Made by a program: the position numbers and the translations under genes. Shown piece by piece: positions 44,349 through 54,018 of a DNA stretch of 64,000 nucleotides. Within the stretch, counting starts at the first letter, position 1. Each line of letters begins with the position of its first letter. The notes below the pieces were generated by a model, which was not told the origin of the DNA, made no database searches, and saw only the letters and a list, made by a program, of their open reading frames with translations. Origin of the DNA: Chloroflexota bacterium (GTDB taxonomy: Bacteria; Chloroflexota; Anaerolineae; Anaerolineales; Villigracilaceae); the NCBI GenBank assembly GCA_013112685.1, contig JABFGC010000001.1, positions 1,426,001-1,490,000 on the forward strand, written 5' to 3'.

Positions 44349-45818
44349 ATGAAGAAAATATACAGGATTCCGGCTTTCTTTTTGTTATTGGGGATTGCAA
44401 ACATATTTTGCACTCTCTCGGTCCCGCCGACCGCGATGCCGACGCCGACGCCCATGGCGACTCCCATCGAGATGCCAGACGGCATTTACTACGTCAGCCC
44501 GGACGGGGATGACGCCAACAATGGTACACAAAGCAAGCCCTGGCGGACGATCCAGAACGCGGCGAACACGGTCGTTGGGGGAGGGACGGTGTTCGTAAAA
44601 GAGGGGAATTATGCTGAACGGGTTGCTATAATCCACTCGGGCACAGCAGACCTGCCGCTCCGGTTTGAGGCGGAGGGGAGGGTCGTTACGCAGGGGTTTA
44701 CCATTGCCGCCAATTACGTGTCCATTCGCGGATTTGAAATCACCGATACGCCCGACCATGTGCGGGATGGCTGGGGGATCTGGGCGCGAAGCAGTTACTG
44801 CATCATAGAAAATAATTATGTGCATGATGCAACGCGGGGCGGCATCCTTCTGTTTGTCCTGCCGGGGGAGGAGACCCAAGTCCACGATTGTGTGGTGAGA
44901 AATAACCGGCTCTACCGAAATGCGTTTGCCGGAATCGAAGTCCGCGGGCGCAGCCACCTTGTGGAAGGAAATGAAGTTTGGGGCACAATCCAGCTTCATC
45001 CAAAATGGCTTGACCCTCCGAGGTGGGCGGATGCGGATGGGATACGTTTCCACGGTGCGGGGCATGTATTTCGAAAGAATTACATCCACGACATTGTGTA
45101 CGGTGTTCCCGAAAATCCCAAACCGCACATTGATTGTTTCCAAACCTTTACAGATGGCAGTTATCACGAAGCGGCGAGCGACGTTATCTTCGAACAAAAC
45201 CTTTGCGAGAACATGCAGGCGCAAACTCCGCTGGAAGCCGGAAAGGCTTTCATGATTCAGAATGCAAATAATTTGATCATCCGCAATAACGTTTTGCGGT
45301 CCTATCGGGTACTGCAAGCCATTGACAGCAATAACCTGCAAATCATCAACAACACATTTACCAACCAGCTCGACCTGTCCGTGAGAAACAGCCCGGCAAT
45401 GATTACATTTACCAATACTCTCGACAGCCTGGTTAAGAACAACATTTTCTTCAACCCGCTGTTGCACGTCATTTATTTCAATGACAACGTCTCGGAAACC
45501 GGCGCGGATATTGGACATAACAATGTCTTTCGGAGCGATGGAAGGAATGTACGCGGGACGCCGTACCCGAACGACCTGTGGAATGTAGATCCTCTGTTCG
45601 TAAATTACGAACAGGGGGATTTTCACCTGCAGCCTAATTCCCCGCTCATTGACGTGGGCGCTTCTCTTGCCATTGTTTCGACGGATTATGATGACGATCC
45701 GCGTCCCCAAGGGAGCGGCTATGATATCGGCTCGGACGAATGGATGTCTGACAATTCGCTCAACCCGGACGATTTCCTTGTCATAATTTTCTTAAAATTG
45801 CCTCCCTTTTTGCAATAA
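44349..45818 (+). CDS. Secreted parallel beta-helix protein 1
   Basis: 489 residues. Probable lipoprotein-like signal sequence (FFLLLGIANIFCTLS), a Pro/Thr linker (PTAMPTPTPMATP) and a right-handed beta-helix of the pectate-lyase-like/DUF1565 type (YYVSPDGDDANNGTQSKPW, then repeated N-N-x-hydrophobic rungs such as IIENNYVHDATRGGIL). The GSDEWM near the end is typical for this family. It may bind or cleave polysaccharide. A paralog follows at 46078. No catalytic residue can be named. Confidence 0.82.
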   Translation: MKKIYRIPAFFLLLGIANIFCTLSVPPTAMPTPTPMATPIEMPDGIYYVSPDGDDANNGTQSKPWRTIQNAANTVVGGGTVFVKEGNYAERVAIIHSGTADLPLRFEAEGRVVTQGFTIAANYVSIRGFEITDTPDHVRDGWGIWARSSYCIIENNYVHDATRGGILLFVLPGEETQVHDCVVRNNRLYRNAFAGIEVRGRSHLVEGNEVWGTIQLHPKWLDPPRWADADGIRFHGAGHVFRKNYIHDIVYGVPENPKPHIDCFQTFTDGSYHEAASDVIFEQNLCENMQAQTPLEAGKAFMIQNANNLIIRNNVLRSYRVLQAIDSNNLQIINNTFTNQLDLSVRNSPAMITFTNTLDSLVKNNIFFNPLLHVIYFNDNVSETGADIGHNNVFRSDGRNVRGTPYPNDLWNVDPLFVNYEQGDFHLQPNSPLIDVGASLAIVSTDYDDDPRPQGSGYDIGSDEWMSDNSLNPDDFLVIIFLKLPPFLQ

Positions 45819-46077
45819 ATGCAGTTTTAGGGTTTTTGGCGCTATTCTTCGAGAATGCCTTCCATGCCCGGATTTATTCGTATTTTTTCGAAAATTTGTA
45901 AAAATTGAGGGAATCTTTCCTCAATCTTAGAATTTTCTATCATTTTTGAAAAGTCAAAAGCGGGTTGAATCGCGCAAATTTCCTTCGCCTATTACAGATT
46001 TGATAAGGGGACTTTTGTAATAGGTGAGTCGCCCAAAACTTGGTTAAGATGGAGGTGCAATAAAACAAGGAGAACCA
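45819..46077. other. Gap with two inverted repeats before beta-helix gene 2
   Basis: A/T-rich. ATTGAGG-(8 nt)-CCTCAAT near 45905 could terminate gene 1 weakly. CCTATTACA (45988-45996) and TGTAATAGG (46016-46024) form a 9-bp inverted repeat with a 19-nt spacer, about 55-90 bp before the start of gene 2, possibly an operator. AAGGAGAA precedes the ATG at 46078. Confidence 0.45.
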
Positions 46078-47694
46078 ATGAAGAAACACAAAATATATCC
46101 GGGTGCCGGCTTGGTGTTAGCCGGTGTACTTCTATGGATGATGATTGCACAAACGTCAACGGCAAAGGCTCTGTATGCGTTCGCAGATCAATTGACAGAG
46201 ACTTTAACGGCGACTTCTACGGATGTAGTCACTGAAACCGCTACTATCACGCCGGAGCCTTCTGCTACATCAACGACTGAAACCGCCTCTGTCACACCGG
46301 AACCCTCCGCCACCCCAACGTTGTCTCCGACTCCTGCCGATATGCAAATGACAGATACGCCAATCCCGACCGGCACGGATGCGGTAGAAAAATCTTCTTC
46401 AGTAGCGGCGATAGATGCTCCTGGAATCTTTTATGTCTCTCCCAATGGGAATGACGGAGGGTCGGGCGCGCAAACTGATCCATGGCGTACCATCCAGCAT
46501 GCGGCAAATACTGTCCTGCCAGGCTCCACTGTAATCGTTCTGGAAGGAGTATATCTTGAACGCGTCAGGATTTCTCGCTCTGGTGCGTCAGATGCCCGAA
46601 TTATATACTCGGCGCAGGGAACAGTTGAGATGCAGGGCTTTACAGTAAATGCGCATTTTATAACTATTCGCGGTTTTAATATTACAAATACTCCCAATGA
46701 CTCTACAGATGGATGGGGGATTTGGCTCAAAGGGAGAAATTGTGTGATAGAGAACAACTATATTTATAATGCGACGAGAGGCGGTATTCTCCTGTTTGTG
46801 ACTCCGGGAAAGGAAAGGTCTACTCGTAATTGTGTGGTAAGGAATAATCGTTTGTACCGGAATGGATTCGTGGGAATCGAGATTCGCGGACGAAAGAATC
46901 GGGTGGAGGGGAATGAAATCTGGGGAACCATCCAACGCCATCCAAAATGGACAAACCCTCCAAGCTGGGCGGACGCTGACGGCATACGTTTCCATGGTTC
47001 AGGACATCGTATCAGAAGGAATTACATCCATGACATTGTTTATGGCATTCCCGAAAACCCCAACCCGCACATTGATTGTTTCCAGACGTTTTCGGACGGC
47101 TCTTATCATGAAGCGGCGAGCAATGTCATAATCGAACAGAACTTATGTGAGAACGTGCAAGCCCAATCTCCCATGGAAGTTGGGAAGGCGTTCATGATTG
47201 AAAATGCGAACACTCTGACCATTCGAAACAATATCCTGCGGGCATATCGTGTGTTGCAAGCCATAAACAGCAGCAACCTGCGAATTGTCAATAACACGTT
47301 TACCAACAAACTCGGTCTATCCACTATTAACAGCCCCTCAATGATCACCTTAAAAAACACACCCTACAGCATAATTAAAAATAACATATTTTATGATCCG
47401 TTGAATAAGGTAATTCACTTTGCAGACACTATTTCTAAACAAGGCATCGAAATAGGGGACAACAATATTTATCGAAGTGATGGAAGGCTCGTTCGAGGCA
47501 AAAAGTATCCTGGAGATTTGTGGAATGTAAATCCGCTCTTCGTGGATGCTGCGGCGGGCGACTTCCGCTTACAGGCAGGGTCACGTTTGATTGACAAGGG
47601 TGCAATACTTACCATCGTCAAGTCAGATTATGCAGGGACGGCCCGCCCCCAGGGAAGCGGTTACGAAATTGGTGCGTATGAATGGGCGCCATGA
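46078..47694 (+). CDS. Secreted parallel beta-helix protein 2 (paralog)
   Basis: 538 residues. Signal peptide (AGLVLAGVLLWMMIAQTSTAKA), a Thr/Glu/Pro-rich linker of about 80 residues with repeated TETASVTPEPSATPT units, then a beta-helix closely similar to gene 1 along its whole length (FYVSPNGNDGGSGAQTDPW; IENNYIYNATRGGIL; DCFQTF-DGSYHEAAS; GAYEWAP end). Base composition is visibly more A/T-rich than gene 1 and its neighbours. The pair looks like a duplication or separate acquisition beside the glycan cluster. Confidence 0.82.
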   Translation: MKKHKIYPGAGLVLAGVLLWMMIAQTSTAKALYAFADQLTETLTATSTDVVTETATITPEPSATSTTETASVTPEPSATPTLSPTPADMQMTDTPIPTGTDAVEKSSSVAAIDAPGIFYVSPNGNDGGSGAQTDPWRTIQHAANTVLPGSTVIVLEGVYLERVRISRSGASDARIIYSAQGTVEMQGFTVNAHFITIRGFNITNTPNDSTDGWGIWLKGRNCVIENNYIYNATRGGILLFVTPGKERSTRNCVVRNNRLYRNGFVGIEIRGRKNRVEGNEIWGTIQRHPKWTNPPSWADADGIRFHGSGHRIRRNYIHDIVYGIPENPNPHIDCFQTFSDGSYHEAASNVIIEQNLCENVQAQSPMEVGKAFMIENANTLTIRNNILRAYRVLQAINSSNLRIVNNTFTNKLGLSTINSPSMITLKNTPYSIIKNNIFYDPLNKVIHFADTISKQGIEIGDNNIYRSDGRLVRGKKYPGDLWNVNPLFVDAAAGDFRLQAGSRLIDKGAILTIVKSDYAGTARPQGSGYEIGAYEWAP

Positions 47695-48885
47695 GCCGCT
47701 TCAACGGATAACTGTCCATCCTTCAAAACGGCGACTGCCGTAGTCTCCACTTCCATTTCACCGCGCGGACGAGAGTCCGCGCGGTTTTTCCACCAAACGG
47801 CAACATCACGGGACAAAGCGTGCCAGTACTGATTGCGCGCCTTCATCGTTGAGAGGAAATCCTTGTATATTTCAAAACTGGCTGGATCGCGCAGGTAATC
47901 AGGATGGGAATTGACCAGCGCCATGCCATGATATTTTTCGATGAAATCCACCTTCTCCAGCCACAGTCGCGGAGTGGTCTCGCCCAGCACGGATGTCAAC
48001 GTGTAATCCTGTGCCAGCGTGTAGGGCAGTTCCACGAAACGCCCGATGAAGAAAGGATGGATGCTCATCGTTCCGCCCGGCATGGGTTCGAAGGGGTCGC
48101 TGTCGAAGAAGGACAGGTCGTATTCGATTTCGAGCGCCTGCATCCAATACGGGTGGCGGTGGGTGAGCGGCGAACGAAAACCAACCGCGCCGTACTCTTT
48201 GAGGTAATGGTTGATTCGCGCGGCGCGGCGCATGAACTCCGTATGGGAACTGAAGAGTTTGCCGTCGTGCTTCAAGCCGTGGATGCCGATCTCAAAGCCG
48301 CGTTCACGCAGTTCGCCGATCAATGACCTGTCCACGCGATACCGTTCCGGGACGAAATTGAACGAGGAACGAAAACCGAGACTCTCTTCCAATTCCGCCA
48401 CTTCGCGGACGAATTGCTGTCCCTTCGCTTCTTCGATGTCATGGGTGAGGACAAAGGCGCGGCGCCTGCCTTGAGGCCCAGAACGGCCCGAACCGGACCG
48501 AGGACATGCCGGTCAATTCGAGGACGTTTTTCAACACGTCAAACTGAAAGCGTGGATAACGCTCCTCGATGGGCCAGCCCAGCTCAAAGTCCCGTTTGTG
48601 GCGCGATTGCAGGAGTTGACGAAGCGCGCGGCTGAGAATCCGCGGGATGAACGGCTTCAGCACATAGTAGAGCCGTCGAATTTTGCTGAGTTCCCAATGA
48701 CCGTTCCCAAATTGACCCTCGCCCAGCACGAGTTCGAGAAGTTCGCCCTCATCCTTTGGGGTTGAGTTCAGCCGCAGAACGGGCAGCGCTTTGCGGACGG
48801 CATCCTCCCAAATCGAATCATCCACGGGATGGTGGAGCCGCCAGAAATTCTTCGAGGTGTTTACAGCCCAAAGATTGATGGTCAT
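47661..48885 (-). CDS. Polysaccharide deacetylase-like protein (frame break)
   Basis: About 408 residues with a NodB-like fold in the second half: the metal/base motif VLTHDIEEAKG, FRSSFNFVPERY, HGLKHDGKLF, FRSPLTHRHPYWM and LVNSHPDYL. The frame breaks at the GGCC near 48475 (one extra base). The first half (INLWAVNTSKNFWRLHHPVDD) is specific to deacetylases of EPS clusters. The start overlaps the stop of the ATP-grasp gene (ATGA). It may deacetylate a glycan, or an activated sugar. The 3-prime end overlaps beta-helix gene 2 tail to tail. Confidence 0.75.
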
Positions 48886-50102
48886 AATTTATTCGGAAGA
48901 AGCCTGGCAAACAGGATGCGAATCAAACGAAGCGTGAAAAAGATGCCAGGCAGGGGGTCTGAGCGCGAATAGACCGCCCACATCTTTTCGCCGCGCAGGG
49001 ATACCAGCCATTCGCGCCAGGTCAGCACGCGCTTGCGCACATAGGCAATGGCGGCGCGCAAATCCAGCCGCCAATCCAGCCAGATGACCCCCGTGCGAAA
49101 AGTGAGGCACGGCTCGACGGGAAGATTCAACGTATCACAGTATGCGATATATCCGAGGTCAACGCCGCAGCGCGCGCCCAGCCCGTCCCACATGCCGAAG
49201 CGGGTGTTGACTTCGATGAGTTTATAAGTTTCATCGCGCGGGTCTTTTTTGAACTCGATGCCGCCCAGCCCCTGATACCCCGCTCCCTGAAACACGCGCA
49301 ATCCCATCGCGATCAGTTCCGGGTCGTAATAACTGTGGACGAAACTTGCGGAGCCGAAACCGATCGGGATGACGCGGTCCTTGCGCCCGGCAAAAGCCGC
49401 CAGCGGCTGCGATTGGCGATTCATATAGAACGATACATAATACAGGCGGCTGTCTTCGCCGGGGATAACTTCTTGAATGATCAATTCGGGATTGATCGAA
49501 GCCAGCTGGCGATAGGCGTTTTTCAACTCGTCTGCATTGTTGCACAGGACAACCTTCGCGCGTCCTTCCAGGACCCCGTGCCTGAGTCGTCTTTCAATGA
49601 GCGGATCATGCCACTGTGGGCTTTCTCCGGGTTTGATGATGGCGGGATACGATATTCGAGCCGCGATCTGCTCTATTTCATCGGTTGAGGCTGGGAAAAA
49701 AGTGGCGGGTGCGGGGATGTTTAGCCTGCGCGCCGACTCGATCAAGCCGACCTTGGTGCAAAGCGCCTCAATCGTTTCCTTATTCGGCATGACGAATTCG
49801 TAATAGTTCTTCAGCATTTCCCGGTTGCGGGAAATGGTCAGCACGTGCTCATCGCTTAACGGAACCAGCACCGGCTTGCCCCCCAGCTGTTTCGAAAACC
49901 GGACGAGGAATTCCAGAAATTCCCGGCTGTTTTTTTGCGGGTCCGGCGATAAGACGAACTGACAGGTGTTCGAGTATTTGCCGACCGCGTGTTTGTCGTG
50001 GTCCAAGCCGTAGATTGGGATGCCGCGTTTGTGCAGGGAACGCGCAATATCCAATCCCATGTGCTCATCGAGCGGGGTAAGAACAATTGGAATAGGGGAC
50101 AT
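48882..50102 (-). CDS. ATP-grasp ligase (COG3919-like)
   Basis: 406 residues. N-terminal Rossmann-like domain (MGLDIARSLHKRGIPIYGLD), then ATP-grasp motifs: YPAIIKPGESPQW, LIIQEVIPGED and IEFKKDPRD..KLIEVNTRFGMWDG. Such ligases join a carboxylate to an amine or thiol and often accompany polysaccharide deacetylases. The C-terminal 90 residues are basic and partly hydrophobic. Intact; coupled to the deacetylase. The substrate is unknown, perhaps an amino acid added to a glycan or to a small molecule. Confidence 0.82.
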   Translation of the reverse strand: MSPIPIVLTPLDEHMGLDIARSLHKRGIPIYGLDHDKHAVGKYSNTCQFVLSPDPQKNSREFLEFLVRFSKQLGGKPVLVPLSDEHVLTISRNREMLKNYYEFVMPNKETIEALCTKVGLIESARRLNIPAPATFFPASTDEIEQIAARISYPAIIKPGESPQWHDPLIERRLRHGVLEGRAKVVLCNNADELKNAYRQLASINPELIIQEVIPGEDSRLYYVSFYMNRQSQPLAAFAGRKDRVIPIGFGSASFVHSYYDPELIAMGLRVFQGAGYQGLGGIEFKKDPRDETYKLIEVNTRFGMWDGLGARCGVDLGYIAYCDTLNLPVEPCLTFRTGVIWLDWRLDLRAAIAYVRKRVLTWREWLVSLRGEKMWAVYSRSDPLPGIFFTLRLIRILFARLLPNKL

Positions 50103-50124
50103 TGGAAATTCCTTTCGATACTCG

Positions 50125-51051
50125 CTAAAGCGATGCTACGCGCATGTCAATGATCCCATCCTCAATCGGATAGGTTCTTCGGCAGTTGGTACATTCAAAA
50201 AATCCAGGTTCTGTAAGCAGGTCCGAGCCGCAGCGCGGACAAGCGAACAAAGACTCATCGGCAAGCACAGGCGGCTCGTCCTCTTTGACGCGCGCATCCA
50301 GAAAGATCCACGGTGCAAGGGAAGACCTGCCCAGGAATGGGGCGAGTGAAATGCCCGGCGGGATGAAATCCGCCAGGAAGCCCGAATATTCCACGATCTT
50401 GTTGAACACTCCCGCTCCGCGGCAGGCTAATACCTCGAAACCTGCGGCGTCCAGCAAGTCTGCCATATACGCCGGGTGATGGTGAAAATGATTCGCTTCC
50501 ACCATCAAGGGCTTCTTCTCGAATGGATTATGTCGTGTTCCGCCGAGAAGGTACTTAACAACCCGATAGGCGTTCCTCTTGTTGCTGTAGTTGAAAAGAA
50601 AACGTCCGCCCGGTCTCAGGATTTTGCGCACGCCTTGTATGCAGCCGCGCGAATCGACCAGGTGTTGAAAGACTCGAACCAGCAGAACCTCGTCAAAGGC
50701 TCCGGCGCGAAACGGGAGATAGTTTACGTCCCCCCAGACGTAACAGGCTTTCCCGTTCGTCGCCTCTTGCGCCGTCTTCAGCAGGGAACGCGAGCCGTCG
50801 AACATGACCACGCTTTCAAAGCGGTCCATGTAACAACCGGCAAAGCGCCCGTGCCCACAGCCCAGGTCGAGCAGGCGGTTTCCATGAGACGGCAAAAGCT
50901 CGCGGACGATGGCTTGTTCGAGCGCGTTGAAGTTTGCCGTGTCCTTGCTTTCCCAGTAGTCCTGATAGGATACCCCTTCATACAGATCGTAGGAACTTGG
51001 CGCTGTCGTTGACGGCAAACCGCGCGGCATGGGAGGCACCTTCTCAAACAT
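50125..51051 (-). CDS. SAM-dependent methyltransferase with C-terminal Trm112-like zinc ribbon (A)
   Basis: 308 residues. SAM motif I LLDLGCGHGRFAGCY, then VMFDGSRSLLKTA, PFRAGAFDEVLLVRVFQHL and the methyltransferase tail FNYSNKRNAYRVVKYL. The last 50 residues are a zinc ribbon CPRCGSDLL ... CTNCRRTYPIEDGIIDMR of the Trm112 type. A clear paralog lies at 52299 with the radical SAM gene between them. Its substrate is unknown. Confidence 0.82.
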   Translation of the reverse strand: MFEKVPPMPRGLPSTTAPSSYDLYEGVSYQDYWESKDTANFNALEQAIVRELLPSHGNRLLDLGCGHGRFAGCYMDRFESVVMFDGSRSLLKTAQEATNGKACYVWGDVNYLPFRAGAFDEVLLVRVFQHLVDSRGCIQGVRKILRPGGRFLFNYSNKRNAYRVVKYLLGGTRHNPFEKKPLMVEANHFHHHPAYMADLLDAAGFEVLACRGAGVFNKIVEYSGFLADFIPPGISLAPFLGRSSLAPWIFLDARVKEDEPPVLADESLFACPRCGSDLLTEPGFFECTNCRRTYPIEDGIIDMRVASL

Positions 51052-51057
51052 CGCTGC

Positions 51058-52302
51058 TCATACGACCACGGAATAGTCCATGTGCAGTTCGTCGAGTTCT
51101 TTTTGGATCCGGTCAATTCTTTTCAGCGCAGTCTCCTGCGAAACCTTGGAAGGAGCCTTGGAAGACTCCGCCACCGGAATCTCGTTGTACAAAAATATGT
51201 AAACCCGATCAAAGCCTCCGTGACGAAGCACGTTTATCGTATCGGTTACGTCCTCGTCCGTTTCCCCGGGGAACCCGATGATGATATCCGTCGTGAGCAG
51301 CATCTTTGTGCGGTGATCCCTTAAAGCCTGGATCGACTCTTCCAATTTGAACACATCGCTGTAGCGGTGCATGGCGTGGAGGATGCGGCTGCTGCCCGAT
51401 TGGATGGGGTAATGAATTTCTTCGATCTTACCCTTCCGAAGGACGTTCAGGAAATCTTCCTCATATTTAATCAGCCAGACCGGGGACAGGTTCCAAACAC
51501 GGACCTTATACCGACCCGGCAGATCGCACAAAGCGTTCAACAACTCAGGGAACTGCACGCCAATATCCACCCCATACGCGCCAACATCGTCTGCAATAAT
51601 TTCAAAATCACGATATCCTTTTTCCAATCCTGCTTTGAATTCATCCAGGCAAACTTCAAGAGGTTTGCTGTGAAACTTTCCAACGGCGGAACGAATACCG
51701 CAATACGAACAGTTTTGGTTGCATCCCCACGATACCCGGATGGGGTAGGGGGACAGCTGCTGTGGTTTGTTTCTCTCCAGGGTCTTCCGAATGGCTGTGG
51801 GGACTTCTTTTTTCAGGATATAGCCAACGGATGCCCATCGAAGGGATTGAATCTTCGAAGAGAGAACTTTCCAAAACTTGAACCCAAAAAGACCTTCATA
51901 GGAGGGAAAATATTGGTTGGCATCCCCCAGCTCGGTGAATTTGAATTTCTCGTTTGAAAACAGGCTGTCAAAATCGTTCAACCGGGAGGTTGCAAGAGTC
52001 CTCCCGCTATGGATGGACGATACCGCCTGCCCGTTGATGGCTGGCAGACAGCCATAGACGACCAACTCGCCGTCGAATTTCTTCAAGGCATGGATTCGCC
52101 TTAGCGAGTTGGCTTCCCGGTCCAGCGAGACGGCGCATGTGACCAGGATGAGAAAATCGGCGCTGGCTGGGTTCGATACGACCTCATAATGATTCAAGCG
52201 AAAGAAGGCGGCGATTTTTTCCGCATCGAGCGACCTCCTGTTGCAAACCCCCAATACGGTTTCAATATACACTTTCCTTGTTCTTTGCAGACGATGGTTC
52301 AT
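51058..52302 (-). CDS. Radical SAM methylthiotransferase-like enzyme
   Basis: 414 residues. N-terminal MTTase-type domain with three Cys for an auxiliary [4Fe-4S] cluster (VLGVCNRRSLD, LVTCAVSL, VYGCLPA) and a radical SAM domain with CNQNCSYCGIR, EIIADDVGAYGVD and TTDIIIGFPGETDEDV. It has the MiaB/RimO layout but no C-terminal TRAM domain and sits inside a glycan cluster, overlapping a methyltransferase by 4 nt. So a tRNA or ribosome target is not assured; a sulfur insertion into a small molecule or glycan is possible. Confidence 0.82.
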   Translation of the reverse strand: MNHRLQRTRKVYIETVLGVCNRRSLDAEKIAAFFRLNHYEVVSNPASADFLILVTCAVSLDREANSLRRIHALKKFDGELVVYGCLPAINGQAVSSIHSGRTLATSRLNDFDSLFSNEKFKFTELGDANQYFPSYEGLFGFKFWKVLSSKIQSLRWASVGYILKKEVPTAIRKTLERNKPQQLSPYPIRVSWGCNQNCSYCGIRSAVGKFHSKPLEVCLDEFKAGLEKGYRDFEIIADDVGAYGVDIGVQFPELLNALCDLPGRYKVRVWNLSPVWLIKYEEDFLNVLRKGKIEEIHYPIQSGSSRILHAMHRYSDVFKLEESIQALRDHRTKMLLTTDIIIGFPGETDEDVTDTINVLRHGGFDRVYIFLYNEIPVAESSKAPSKVSQETALKRIDRIQKELDELHMDYSVVV

Positions 52303-53207
52303 ATATTACTCCTCATATCCACAATGCCATCCCTCACCGGATAGCCGCGCGAGCAGGATTCGCAGACCAGGTCCGAGCCGTGCCTGCCCAACCCGCCTCC
52401 ACAAACCGGACAGGCAAGCAGTTCTTCAGGGTTCTTGACAGCGATCTGCGGCTCGGCGCTTGGAGCCTGCGCTTTACAAAATATCCAGGGAGCCAATGCG
52501 GTCTTTCCGAGCCAGGGCGCCAGGCTCATGCCGCTCGGGGAGAAACGACTCAACGGACCGAAGATGGGCGCCAGTTTATCGAAGACACCCGCTCCACGGT
52601 AGATCAATTTTTGGAACCCCAGACCAGCCAGCAGTCCAGAGACCGAGGCGGGATGGTGATGGAAGAAATTCGCCTCCACGGTCAGCGGTTCATGGCTGAA
52701 GGGATTGTGTTTGGTCCTCCCAAGCCGATATTTCAACATCTGCAACAGGTTGCGTTTGTTGCTGTAGTTGAAGATCAATGCGCCGTCCCTGCACAGGATG
52801 TCGGCGATGGATTTCATCACCTGATCGGAGCGGTTTAAATGATGAAAAACGCGCACCATCACGGCGGCGTCGAACGCGGCGGGGCGGAACGGGAGTTTGT
52901 GGATATCGCCCAGCACGTAGAGCGCTCTTTCGCGGTGCGACGATTGAGCCTGCCGCAAAAGCGATTCGGAACCATCGAACAGGACGATGTGTTCAAAGCG
53001 GTCTGCATAACACGGGAACAAACGCCCATACCCGCGACCAGGTCAATGATAGCGTTGCCGTGCGACGGCAGTAATTCGCGCAGGATGGCGCGGCTCGAGT
53101 TCGTCCAGTTTTTGGCGCGAGAGACTTTGCCAATAAAGCTGGTACTCCACATCCTCGTAAATGTCGAAGGCGTTGGGCACGTCCACGGGCGGCAGGGAAT
53201 TGTTCAC
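52299..53207 (-). CDS. SAM-dependent methyltransferase with C-terminal Trm112-like zinc ribbon (B, two frame breaks)
   Basis: About 302 residues, paralog of the gene at 50125 over its full length (DIYEDVEYQLYWQS; ILRELLPSHGNAIIDL; FNYSNKRNLLQMLKY; C-terminal CPVCGGGL ... CESCSRGYPVRDGIVDMR). Frame breaks near 53095 (one extra C) and 53025 (one C missing). The start is GTG at 53207 with AAAGGAGT upstream, matching the paralog. The stop overlaps the radical SAM start. The substrate is unknown. Confidence 0.75.
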
Positions 53208-53218
53208 CGGAACTCCTT

Positions 53219-54007
53219 TTAGAGCAGGACCTTTTTGAACCTGGGCGGGCGCATGACGGAGGTTTTTTGGAGGCACAGGATCGGCTCCGGCGCGCGGTGC
53301 AGCGGAAGGAGTTGGGCTTTGAGCCGCATCAGGCTTCGGAACGCAAAGGCTTTCAACTTCGATTCCTGGTGCAACTTTTGATATCGCTCCGAGCCTTCGG
53401 GCATGGCGAGGTACACGGCATCGAGCGCGAAGCCGTGCGCTTCCAGCATGACTCCCAGGGTCTTGAACGTGAAATACCGCACGTGAGCGTAGAATTCATA
53501 ACGCGAAGCCGGCGAACTGGGATGGTGGTAGGCGCGCCCGTAAAGCACCGGTTCGACGAGATATTCCGGCGCGGCGTAATTCGGCGTTGAAATGTAAAGG
53601 TAGCCGCCATCACACAAGATACGGTTGATCTCGGATAAAAATTCATCCACAAACAGCACGTGCTCTATCGTCACCAGCGAGATGACCGCGTCGAAGGAGG
53701 ACGATGCGAAGGGGAATCCGGTATCTGAACTGTCAATGTCGAAATCGAGGGTCGGCGCGCCCAGTTTGTTGAGGTGTTTCAGGCAGGATGGGCTGAGGTC
53801 GTGGCTGATGATCTTTGCCGGGTAATTTTCCAGCACACGCTGCGTGACATACCCGATCCCCGCGGCGAGGTCGAGAATCTTTTTGTGGTTCCGGTTCTCG
53901 AAGATGGCGGGGAAAACGCGGTGGCGCTCCTTGAACGGGGGAAACGCCAGCGAGGCTTGCTCGTCGGCAACGCGGGATTCCTCAATCGTGATGGCGTCTT
54001 TTCTCAT
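53219..54007 (-). CDS. SAM-dependent methyltransferase (C)
   Basis: 262 residues. Motif I ILDLAAGIGYVTQRV, motif II ISHDLSPSCL, then PFASSSFDAVISLVTIEHV and LCDGGYLYISTPN, the tail common to glycan-associated methyltransferases. No zinc ribbon, and not a close paralog of the two neighbouring ones. RBS AGGAGAAG precedes the ATG. It lies 11 nt after the FemAB-like gene. The substrate is unknown. Confidence 0.82.
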   Translation of the reverse strand: MRKDAITIEESRVADEQASLAFPPFKERHRVFPAIFENRNHKKILDLAAGIGYVTQRVLENYPAKIISHDLSPSCLKHLNKLGAPTLDFDIDSSDTGFPFASSSFDAVISLVTIEHVLFVDEFLSEINRILCDGGYLYISTPNYAAPEYLVEPVLYGRAYHHPSSPASRYEFYAHVRYFTFKTLGVMLEAHGFALDAVYLAMPEGSERYQKLHQESKLKAFAFRSLMRLKAQLLPLHRAPEPILCLQKTSVMRPPRFKKVLL

Positions 54008-54018
54008 GGTTTCTTCTC

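Noticed and set aside
51058..52302. Naming the radical SAM gene miaB or rimO
   Set aside because: No TRAM domain and an unusual gene context; only the superfamily is supportable.
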